The notes under the pieces are model-generated. The model was given only the letters and a program-made list of their open reading frames with translations. It was not told where the DNA came from and did not search any database. Shown piece after piece: positions 25,401 through 34,100 of a DNA stretch of 64,000 nucleotides. Each line of letters begins with the position of its first letter. Within the stretch, counting starts at the first letter, position 1. The position numbers and the translations under genes were made by a program. Location: the NCBI GenBank assembly GCA_963921195.1, contig OY992539.1, positions 216,114,314 through 216,178,313 of the forward strand, read 5' to 3'. The DNA is from Pegoplata infirma (Eukaryota > Arthropoda > Insecta > Diptera > Anthomyiidae).

Positions 25401-27554
25401 TTTCGTTCTGAACAATATCTCAAAATTTCACGAAGATCGGGGTGAACCAGGGAGACCTCCCACGTAAGTCTAATTTAACTTGTTTTCTTGTTTTTCCTAC
25501 ATAAATATTTATTTTTAATATTCGGTTTCTGCCGAATAGTAACAATTTTTCCGAATATTTGGTTATGGCCAAAACAGGTGTATTCGATTCTGTAATATTT
25601 AAACTGGCTTTGTTAAAAAACTGTCGTTTTATAAAATTTAGGCTGGATTACTCAATGCTCCGTTATAAAATAACTCTCCCTTAAATTTACCTTTTTCATA
25701 CAAATTTTGACACAAGGCCCCGTTAAAAATCGGAGTAATTCCAAATCATCAAAAAAAAAAAAAAAAAAAAAAATCGGCAGTTAGCAGCTAACTTTTCATT
25801 GAGTAATCCGCCCTTAAACTGTTTAAATAGCTAATACATACATTATTAAAAAAAAACTTAAAATTTTTTCAATAAACCGTTATATTTTTCAAAAAACCGT
25901 TACATTTCTAATTTCATGATATTTAGCTAATAAATAGCTAAATTTATTTTCTGTTTTTGAATTTGGTGTTTTCTGGAGATTTTTTTTCCTGATTTAGCGG
26001 GTTTTTGTCAAAAAAAGTTGGCATCAGTGCATGCAGTTCCGCCTGAAAAATATTACAGCTGTCCTGTATCCTTGAACTGTGTTCAATTCCCAGTTTCTCA
26101 CAGTAGACACCGCTACCTGTTCCCTGTGGCATCTTTGATCCATCCGTGTAGACTGCAATGTGCTGTTCCCTAACAGGTGGATTTTTCCAGAATACTCTAG
26201 ATGGTATTTGAATTGTTATACCTGTATCCCACACGATATGTGGAGTCATATAATCAGTCACACAGTCATCATATCGATGGTCTCGTATGAGTTTTGTGTG
26301 TCCATAGTCTCGAACTTTCAGCGCGCAGTTTTGACTTAGTCTCAGCTGTGTCCTAAGTGCGTATTCCTGGATGTAAAGATCCAAAGATGGCAAGTCCAGA
26401 ATCCTACTTAGACCATGTGTCCAGAATCCTACTTAGACCACACATAATCGGCTTTTGCTCAAATTAATTTCAAATGAAAGCTTCTATCAAGCTCTTTAAA
26501 AGGGCTCAAATTAATTTTAAATGAAGGCTTCTCTCAACCTCTTTAAAAGGGCCAAGGAAAAAATCGTTGAAATTTTTTGTTTTTAATTTGTTGGCCGTAG
26601 GAAAACCCGCAATTTTTCGAAAACCGTTTGACAGATTTCAATTTTTTTTTTGATATTCGTATTCACAGCATGAAATTTAATAAATATGGTGTATAGCAAG
26701 ACATGTCGTTTTTTAAATTTTCAAAAATCTAAAACTTTGATACCGGTAGCCACCACGGATTAATTTTATCCGATTGATCTAGTAGAAAAAAATTTGCCTG
26801 GACAAAATCAAAAGTCAAATTAATTCAGACACGACAGTAGAAAAAACTAAGTGATTTTAGGAGAAAACAAACATGGCAACACTTTTTACTAGTTAGGAGT
26901 GAATGAAAGAATAAAAACCGATCTGTCGCCCATTTTTTTTATGGCGCGTTTTCTCTTTTCTTAACCCAAAAACTTTTTGACATCTGTTATAAGTCTTTGA
27001 TAATATTATATTTAATTAAATAAAACAGAGTTGCATTTTTCCAGAGTTGGCTTCTAACAATTAAATATCAACTAAGTATATTCTTATTTTAAACTACCTT
27101 TTTAACATTTTTTTTTTTAAATTCATTTAATTCATTTAAATGTTTGTTGTTTAAAGTCTTCCAATTTGTATATCAAAATTATTTTGTTTTTAATTTAAAT
27201 GTATTTCTATTTTTTCTTATATTTTTTTATATAGCCAGGGTGGTGCCTATCGTAATAGATTTTTAGATTATTAAATACCTGTATTTTTATTTGAATTATA
27301 TATTTTTTTTATAATTATAATTTTGTAAGCTAATCATCAGTTATATGTTGTTAAAAATTCAATATTCAAACCAATATAAAAATTAATTATGTATATATCA
27401 TATTGTAACCAATTTCTATATTTTATATTTTTTTTTTACTTCAATATCATGTTTTTTAAAATTTAGTGCTTCACAATTTGCTACAGTGAAATTGCGTCAT
27501 ACAACCACAAATGATCGTTCGGCTCCCATGATTTATAGATGTGTAAATAAGTGA
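10451..27554 (+). CDS. IRSp53: IRSp53/BAIAP2 homologue (I-BAR and SH3 adaptor), 5' exon(s) not found
   Basis: This family couples membrane curvature to actin: the I-BAR domain binds membrane and the SH3 domain recruits actin regulators in filopodia and lamellipodia. Coding exons with GT-AG borders and continuous phase: 10451-10526, 10692-10775, 10958-11019, 13956-14153, 14243-14299, 14379-14582, 14684-14882, 17932-18377, 18441-18626, 18721-18866. They give 552 codons plus two bases. The I-BAR domain spans the first six exons (NILEKFNPGARQLISAGKGY near its start; TQERRRYGFVLERQ near its end). The SH3 domain is in the 17932 exon (VVKALYAYMPSGENQL, then GWFPVAYTN). A Pro-rich segment follows (PGPPPTLPAPVP). 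Three alternative terminal exons are listed separately. The first coding exon, expected to encode the extreme N-terminus, was not recognised upstream. Confidence 0.93.
11020..13955 (+). repeat. IRSp53 intron filled with GTATAACAGTTT words, part 2
   Basis: The intron between the 10958-11019 and 13956-14153 exons contains dozens of GTATAACAGTTT and close variants, mostly plus-sense, with a few inverted copies such as AACTGTTATACG near 11195 and 11605. Spacing is irregular. Nothing coding. Confidence 0.75.
14883..15364 (+). other. IRSp53 intron, AAGCTTTT-rich left part
   Basis: The intronic vocabulary changes here from TATAACAGTTT to AAAAGCTTTT and related words (AAGCTC, GAGCTTTT). No exon or mobile element is recognised before the hAT-like insertion. 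Confidence 0.5.
15365..16438. mobile_element. Non-autonomous hAT-like element, 1,074 bp, TSD CTTATCAC
   Basis: The ends are inverted: TAGGGCAAGTACTTTCATG at the left and its complement CATGAAAGTACTTGCCCTA at the right. CTTATCAC occurs exactly on both sides (15357-15364, 16439-16446). Subterminal TGCATATTTTT words repeat near both ends (15475-15530 and 16290-16420), as is common for transposase binding sites. Between about 15830 and 16120 it contains a decayed family A DINE-like fragment. No transposase. It lies in an IRSp53 intron. Confidence 0.85.
16447..17931 (+). repeat. IRSp53 intron dense in AAGCTTTT words
   Basis: AAAAGCTTTT, AAGCTTTTAAA and AGCTTTCA variants occur every 40-100 bases. 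The core AAGCTT is palindromic, so orientation is ambiguous. No exon with matching splice phase is seen before the SH3 exon at 17932. Confidence 0.6.
18867..21016 (+). repeat. IRSp53 intron dense in AAGCTTTT words
   Basis: Same word usage as the preceding large intron. Reading frames are short and broken. No exon recognised. Confidence 0.6.
21095..22646 (+). CDS. IRSp53: IRSp53 alternative last exon 1: long disordered tail
   Basis: About 516 codons joined in phase to the donor at 18866 (CG completed by C; reading RSVDSQMDGKSLNTLNRS) give a protein of about 1,069 residues. The tail is rich in Asn, Ser, Gln, Arg and acidic residues (SDDEILQASS, MYDDDDENIYG, SEDESDDPEI) and no folded domain is recognised. 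The reading frame stays open upstream to at least 21017, through SWTLNRNFRSSVDS, and an alternative acceptor ending at 21016 would also be in phase. The true start of the exon is therefore uncertain within 21017-21095. The stop is TAG at 22644-22646. No other family member I know of has a tail this long. Confidence 0.8.
22841..22900. repeat. Short perfect hairpin
   Basis: AACAGACAAGCTAAAATCTC and its complement GAGATTTTAGCTTGTTTGTT flank a loop of about 8 bases. It lies about 200 bp after the long-tail stop codon and so could be in its 3' UTR. Confidence 0.7.
23048..23180. mobile_element. Hairpin MITE, about 130 bp
   Basis: TCTATTCACATCTGAGGTGA at the left is matched by TCACCGTAGGTGTGAATTGG at the right. 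Internally, ATCTCGTTTGAACGAGAT is itself a small palindrome, and a GATCATATGGT/ACCATATGATC pair closes the centre. No coding capacity; no clear target duplication. Confidence 0.65.
23191..23390. mobile_element. TIR-bounded MITE, about 200 bp
   Basis: The left end CATAGAGAAACATAGAGGCG and the right end CGCCTCTATGTTTCTCTATG are exact complements, extended by AAGG/CCTT. The interior repeats GTTGTCAAAGTAC-ACTTGT twice. It directly follows the hairpin MITE at 23048. Confidence 0.8.
24029..26393 (-). pseudogene. ORF2 C-terminus (RNase H), interrupted and with an in-frame stop
   Basis: Reading on the minus strand, the RNase H domain is cut after QAELHA by a 1,265-bp hAT-like insertion and resumes with VSEAARLILMRP. 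A TGA stop follows KALYNRNI near 24640, before the next open stretch that starts at 24610 and runs to the stop at 24029. With no reverse transcriptase, this copy cannot be autonomous. Confidence 0.85.
24765..26029. mobile_element. Non-autonomous hAT-like element, 1,265 bp, TSD CATGCAGT
   Basis: Ends CACTGTTGCCAATTT and (complement of the right end) CACTGATGCCAACTT, followed on both sides by CCCGCTAAA within 35 bp. The target duplication CATGCAGT is exact at 24757-24764 and 26030-26037. It splits a retrotransposon RNase H domain. Contains an A25-type homopolymer near 25750. No transposase recognised. Confidence 0.9.
27235..27274 (+). CDS. IRSp53: IRSp53 alternative last exon 2 (short C-terminus)
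   Basis: After the acceptor TTTTTATATAG the exon reads in phase with the donor at 18866: arginine (CG+C), then QGGAYRNRFLDY and TAA. The product would be 565 residues. The exon has no recognisable domain. It is supported by phase, acceptor quality and position only. Confidence 0.6.
27467..27554 (+). CDS. IRSp53: IRSp53 alternative last exon 3 (WH2-like C-terminus)
   Basis: The acceptor AAAATTTAG is followed, in phase with the donor at 18866, by R-ASQFATVKLRHTTTNDRSAP and a short end closing with TGA; the product would be 581 residues. FATVKLR-TTTNDRSAP matches the C-terminal WH2-like actin-binding motif of vertebrate BAIAP2-family proteins (pattern NPFA-V-L-P-TNDRSAP). This makes it a convincing exon. 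An AATAAA lies about 70 bp downstream (27623-27628). Confidence 0.85.
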
Positions 27555-28179
27555 ATTATTAAATATATATTTTTTTTAAATTTCTAATTTTTATAAGTCT
27601 TAAATTTTCTGTTTTTTTTATAAATAAAATTAGTCTTAAAATATTATATAACTGTTTAAATGTTTTTAAAACAACAAAAAAAAATATACATATACATATA
27701 TTTACATAATAAAGTTAAATATTTTTTCTTTTTAAAATGAAGATTACGGTGGTTTTTTTTATTGACTTGTTTTATTTCCTTTCGATTGCCGCCCTGATTG
27801 TGATTTATCTTTTAAAAATTAATTTGAGGTTAAAAAATTTATTCATTATGTCGATAAATCATAAGCTGCTGGGATTTAAGGTCAAAATACGTTATTTTAA
27901 ATAATTTTCTTCAGCTTAACGCCTGTAGCCTCAATTTTGTTTAGCTTTTTTTTTTTGCCAAAGTTAACGGTTTTTTATATATGAAATACAACTCTGTAAT
28001 CACATTTCCGTTTAATAAGCTGTCAAAAGTTTTGCTATCATTTCACAGTGAGTGTTAAGTTGTCAAGAGCATTAAACAAAAAATGTCGATATCACATCTG
28101 TTCGCAAAAAAAGCCGGCTGAAGTTATTTTTAGCTAAAGAATTTAAATCATTCCTTAATTTATAGAAAATTTCTATAAA

Positions 28180-31100
28180 ATGCAGACTTATATATGGCCT
28201 ATATTACTGCCATTACTATTTCTGGCCTATTCATTGCCATTATTTTTGAGAGTATTTGCTACCACACAAATGGTCATTGATGAGGAGTTTCACTTGCGGC
28301 AGGGCTTACATTTTTGTAATAAACGTTTCGATGTGGTAAGTGGCCTTAAATATTAAAGATGTTTGTATAGAGTTTTCTTAATTCTATTCTGTTTTAGTGG
28401 GATTCCAAAATAACCACGTTTCCTGGTTTATATTTGTTTTCTTTGATATTAAATCCTTTGGATTTTTGTTCGGTGTTGGGGTTGAGGCTGATTTCTTTAG
28501 CCGCTGCTGCTGTTAATGTTGTTTTGCTGTATAAGATCAGGCGTAAAAATTTAGATAATATTCAGTCATCCCTGGCAGCCTTAGATGCTTTCACTATAGC
28601 TGCCCTGCCTCCTTTGTATTTCTTTTCGCATTTGTATTACACGGATACTTTGTCGCTGACGGCCGTATTACTATTTTATATGTATTGGCAAAAGGAACAA
28701 CATTTGCAGGCATCAGTTTATGGTAAGTACATTGATCCTTAATTGATTCAAAAACGATTTCTATCCGTCAGTCTGCCTGTTTGTGAAAACCAAAATCCAC
28801 TCCACTAAAAAATCTAGACTGAAGTTTTCTTCAGTCTAAATTTTTTCCCAAAAAATTTTCACATGATTCCGGGCTAAACGATATTTTATCAATTTTATTG
28901 TTTAAATTACACTAGTTTACAGAAATTTTGACTCACGACATTTTGCATTTATTTTCAACGTAAAATCTCTCTTTGAGAGCAGGAACATAAAAAGCTCTGT
29001 TCTGTTCCTACTAATTAAATACTTTGTCAATTTTCTGTAAAATATTTTTCAATCTGATGATCTTAGAATCTATTTATCATCAATTTAAACGAAATTTAGA
29101 ACAAAAAGTAAATTCTATTGAAAATTTTACTAACAAATAAAGTTTTCCAAGATGGAATTTCCAACCCAGTTGCAATCGGGCAGTCTAAGAATAAGCACGT
29201 ATAAGTTGCGGCGTTGTCGTTGTTTTTGTTAAAGGCCATACTGTGCGATGTCAGGGATTTCCCGTTATTCCTCGGCTGCTAATCTCTTGCCGTAATTTGT
29301 GAAATGGCACGACTAGATCGTGTGAATTTGTGTGAATTATGCGGTTGAAATGACAGAAGAGGAAAAAAGTATTCCAACCGTTATGAACTGATTTGCCTGA
29401 AACTTAAAATATATATTAAAGAGGCGAGAGAAGTTTGGGGTGTCTCGGCTTATCGGCCTTATCATTGCTTAAAAACTTCTTTGCCCCATTATAAAATAAC
29501 TGGCTAGGGCATTATTTAAAAAAAAAATACAAAAATTAATCCGAATCTTAATCCGTTCTGCAAAAAACAAGCCTAATAATAAAATCGGTTAATCGAACCA
29601 TATTAACCGATCAATCGGGTCAAATAATGGCAAAAAACAAAATAAATATTTTGGGGGAGAAAAAAATTAAATCCCCTCTGGAATTAAAAAAAGTAAAAAA
29701 ACCAAAATTAAATTTTAAAGGGGCTGGGCCCTCTGGAGCCAAAAAACCGCCCCTCCCACCTACAGGTTTGTGTGGGTACTTAAATTAAGGGTAATTAAAA
29801 AAGAAAACCAAAATAAAGGGGAGCTAGGTGCCTGGAGCCCTCTAGGTCCAAAACACCGTCCTGATGCATTTTTTTTCAAAAAAAAAAGTTAAAAAAAAAA
29901 AATTTTTTTTGCTTAAAATTTTTTCTGCGGGCTAAAGGATTACAAACTCCATAAATTAATTTAGCGGCTTCGCTAAATAAAGTTTTTTTTGTGTACAAGC
30001 CTTTTACATTGTTAATTACTGAATGGCTTAATTATTGAACTGAAATTTACTAAAATGAATTTAGGGGTTACAATATTGTTAAAATACATACAAAAAATAC
30101 GTATTTGTAATCGTGAGCAAATTACCTTTCATTTGAGTACTCATACGCACATGTTTGTGGGTGGGGCGGTTTTTTGGCTCCAGGGGGTCTACCGGGGCCC
30201 AGCCCCCTTAAATTTTAATTTCGGTTTTTTTCTTTTTTAATTCTAAAGGGGGTGACATTTTTTTTTGCCAAAATATTTGTGCCCCGTAAAGTACACTTTA
30301 ACCCAAATAATTTATTGCGTTATAAATTATTTGTTTCGACATTAACCGAAATAGAGGCGATTAATCGAAGAATCGGTTAATCGATTAACCCAATTGGAAA
30401 CACTAATTATAACTGTATTGAACAGTTTTACAAAACTTTATGATATCATTTCACAGTGAGTGTTAATATGTTAACAAGTGGCATTAAATTAAAAATGTCG
30501 ATATCAGTGTTGGTCGTGAAAAAGCCGGCTGAAATTATTTTAAGCTAACATTTAAAACATTTCACAACAATTTATAGAAAATTTCTATAAAATGCAGGCT
30601 TAAATATGGCCTTTATATATTACTGCCATTATTATCTCTGGTCTATTAGTTGCCATTATTTTGGAGAGTATTTGCAACTACACAAATGATCATAGATGAG
30701 AAGTTTCATTTGCGGCCTGGCTTACATTTTTGTAATAAACGTTTCGATGTGGTAAGTAGTCTAAATATTACCGGATGTTTTTTTTTCGTTAAGTCTGCTA
30801 GTTCACTCGACATTGCGCCGGAAACTTGTGGTCTGATTATGTCCGTCGGCGCTTGGGAGCATTGTTTCACTGCGCAGTGCCAACTTGAGTGTCTGGGCTT
30901 TAGCATGGCGTCATCATAAATAACGGGATCTCCCGTTATACTTCGTGGCTGCTAATCTTTAGCCATATTTGGAAAACTAATAATAAATAATCGGTCGAAT
31001 GGTTTTCGAGTTATCGCTATTTTCAATTGGCATTTTTTTCCTACACTCAACCAAAAATCATTGTATTCCCAAAGAAAATCATTGTAAATTCAACAGAAAT

Positions 31101-34100
31101 CATTGTTGATTTTGACCCTACAAATATTTATGTTGATTTTAATAAAAATTGTTGTCAGTTTTTGTAAAAGTTGATCAACTCGTTTTTTTGTAAATCAACT
31201 CGTATTTTTTGTAAACTCAACTCATATTTTTGTTGATATAAGAAATATTATTAATAAAAAAAAGCTTGTTGTTATTTGTTAATATTCTTTTATTAAGTAA
31301 AAATCACAATATTTTTTAGAATTACACCGGCTTTTTAAGCTGCAATATTTCACCACAAGATTTTCACACACTTCGTTTATTTATGTTTTGCACTCGTAAG
31401 CCATTCTCCAGTTTTCTAATGACACCAAATCAAAAGCCTTAAAAAAAAAACAAACAAAAGTATAATATAGTATAAATACATAAAGTAAACAATGTATTTT
31501 ATTACTTACCAAATATTTACAGATCAGAATCTGATCATCAGATCCTATTTTAATTTATTTTTATAATATTAAATATTTTTATAAGAAACAAACACATAAA
31601 ATAATTTTATAAGAGACAAACAAAATTTCACATTGCTACCAACTTGATAATACAAAAATGAACGAACAGGGTTGTTTTTCTTTTTTGGTTTTATCTATTG
31701 AATTCTGTATAAACGATGTAAAGAGTTGATTCAACTTTACTGATTATTCAACGATATCAACATTAATTTTTGTTGAATACGGCAATATTCTGTAAAACTT
31801 GATCTACAATGGGTTTACTAATTTTTCTACTAAGATATTTCTATGAGTGTACGTTCAAGAATTAAAAAAAAAAAAATCTCAAATTTTTTCCATTGCCTAT
31901 TTCATACACGCAAAAAAAAATCTGTGTAAGATTGAGCAATCCTACTTGGTAAAACTTTTTTCATACCAAAAAAATTATGCTTGTCGATGTTAAAGTAATT
32001 CATTTTTTATGTAAGATAACCAAGTAGCTTGCACAATAACGCAAATTACTTGCACAAAAATTTATCGAAAGAAAACAACAAAAAAACAAATACAGCCATT
32101 TTCATTTTGTATTTTTGTGTGCGTTGTTCGTTTATTTTTTGTGTTATAAAAACGTAAAATGGAAATTGATAAATAAAATTAAAATAAATTAATAAATAAA
32201 AATAAATAATTAGTTTTTTAAAAGATAAATAAATGTAAGATAAAAGAATGCTAAAGTTAATTTTGCTTTCATAACTTAAAACACCATTCATTAAGAAAAA
32301 CCAATGGAGTCCCAGACGTATGTTTCGATGAATAACAAATGGAATTATTAAGTGAGTATACCCGAATTCCGAAGACACCAATAAGGCTTAATAGATTTTT
32401 AGTTAAAAATTAGTGTTTGGTAAAAATTTTCTATTTTTACAGGGTACTGCTAAATAAATTTTTGAAGCTATGGAGAATCCTTCACTACAATAAAGAGCGT
32501 GGACACCAATCCTGCCTTTAGTTATAAAATTAAAACCTAAAAACCCAAAGCCAAGGGAGTCCATACCTGTTTTGATGAGTTACAAATGGAATGACAAAGT
32601 AAGTCTTCCTCCTTACCAAGAGACCAATGGGGTTAACCAATTTTTTAAATTAAAAATTTATGTTTTGTAATAATTTTCTATTTTTACAGGATGCTTTTAA
32701 ATAAATTCGTGAAGCTATAGCGGATCCTTTACTTCAAGAAGAAGCGTAGGCAGCAGTCACTCGAGAAAATTGTACAAAAAGGGTCAGTTGGTCGGTGCTA
32801 AATTAAATCCTACACAACATTTATTATATTAATATGGATTTATTCTGTGGAAATTTTAAATTCAACAAATATACAAATTTTTCCAAAAATTTATTGAAAA
32901 TTTATTTTAGCATAAATGTGGTAATTTTTAGCATTATTTTTAGTCAGCTTTTCAAATAATTTTGGTATATTTCACCATATTTCTTTTGGTATATTTTACC
33001 AAGTTTTTGCTTAAATAGCATTAGCATTTTCTTCAAAATTTTTTACATAAGTGTTTTGGCTAAATTACGAAAACTACTTCGTCGGTTGTAGTTTTAGCAT
33101 ATTTTTGGTAAAATTATGCCAGATTTTTGCTCACTCCAACACAAGTTTTTTTTTGCGTGTGGAATTAAAAAAGAAAAAAACCAAAATTAAAATTTAAGGG
33201 GGCTGGAGCCCTGGAGCCAACAAACCGCCCCTCTCACCTACAGGTTTGTGTGGGTACTTAAATTAAGGGTAATTAAAAAAACAAAAACAAAATAAAGGGG
33301 AGCTAGGTCCCTGGGCCCCTCTAGGCCCAAAAAACCGTCCTGATGCATTTTTTTCAAAAAAAAAAAGTTCACAAAAAAAAAATTTTTTTTTGCTTAAAAT
33401 TTTTTCTGCGTAGCCGGCCTTCGGCCGGGCTTAGGGATTACAAACTCCATAAATTAATTTAGCGGCTTCGCTAAATAAAGTTTTTTTTTGTGTATCAAGC
33501 CTTTTACGTTGTTAATTACTGAATGGCTTAATTATTGAACTGAAAGTTACTAAAATGAATTTAGGGGTTACAATATTGTTAAAATACATACAAAAAATAC
33601 GTATTTGTAATCGTGAGCAAATTACCTTTCATTTGAGTAGCCATACGCACATGTTTGTGGGTGGGGCGGTTTTTTGGCTCCAGGGGGTCTACCGGGGCCC
33701 AGCTCCCTTAAATTTTAATTTCGGTTTTTTTCTTTTTTAATTCTAAAGGGGGTGACATTTTTTTTTGCCAAAATATTTGTGCCCCGTAAAGTGCACTTTA
33801 ACCCAAATAATTTATTGCGTTATAAATTATTTGTTTCGACATTAACCAAAATAAGGGCGATTAATCGAAGAGTCGGTTAATCGATTAACCCAATTGGAAA
33901 CACTAATTATAACTGTATTAGTTTACAGTTTTACAAAACTTTATGATATCATTTCACAGTGAGTGTTAATATGTTAACAAGTGGCATTAAATTAAAAATG
34001 TCGATATCAGTGTTGGTCGTGAAAAAGCCGGCTGAAGTTATTTTAAGCTAACATTTAAAACATTCCACAACAATTTATAGAGAATTTCTATAAAATGCAG

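Larger units (their letters stand above)
23870..26443 (-). mobile_element. 5'-truncated non-LTR retrotransposon with 13-bp target duplication
   Basis: ATAATCGGCTTTT flanks it exactly at 23857-23869 and 26444-26456. The 3' end (plus-strand left) is an (AGGTT)n tract, complement of an AACCT-type tail. Only the end of ORF2 remains: an RNase H domain beginning AVYTDGSKMPQGTGSGVY and, beyond the internal insertion, YIDSQATLKALYNR and WVPGHQNIPGNEKADQLA. A Cys/His motif typical of I-like elements follows (CRWYGDEEIVKDSFHYLCQC). Its own sequence is about 1.3 kb; reverse transcriptase and ORF1 are missing. Confidence 0.88.
23500..26830. mobile_element. Dispersed repeat family C, interrupted by a retrotransposon
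   Basis: The left part (about 23500-23869) and right part (about 26457-26830) are joined across the non-LTR insertion by its 13-bp target duplication. Related text (CGAGATATCGCTATTT, CAATTTGCAAAAAAT, ACGTTCAAG) recurs near 30990, 34505 and 60370. Outer ends were not resolved. No protein domain seen. Confidence 0.45.
29675..31905. repeat. Duplicated segment, unit 1 (contains ALG10 exon-1 copy)
   Basis: Unit 1 starts at GGAATTAAAAAAAG and runs through a GC-rich foldback (arms around 29715-29765 and 30155-30215, GGAGCCAAAAAACCGCCCC against GGGGCGGTTTTTTGGCTCC), a TTAGCGGCTTCGCTAAATAAAG stretch, the ALG10 5'-end copy and a family-specific 3' part. Unit 2 (33161 onward) repeats the same order with high identity. 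Unit 1 has an additional 806-bp insertion at 31044-31849. Confidence 0.85.

Noticed and set aside
30055..30240. 61-codon frame repeated almost identically at 33555-33740
   Set aside because: It is identical because the whole segment is duplicated; it runs through the GC-rich foldback, has low-complexity ends and no recognisable domain.
30706..30906. Minus-strand frame of 66 codons, also seen at 34260-34538
   Set aside because: It crosses the exon-1 copy in antisense and repeat sequence; similarity between the two copies reflects duplication, not coding selection.
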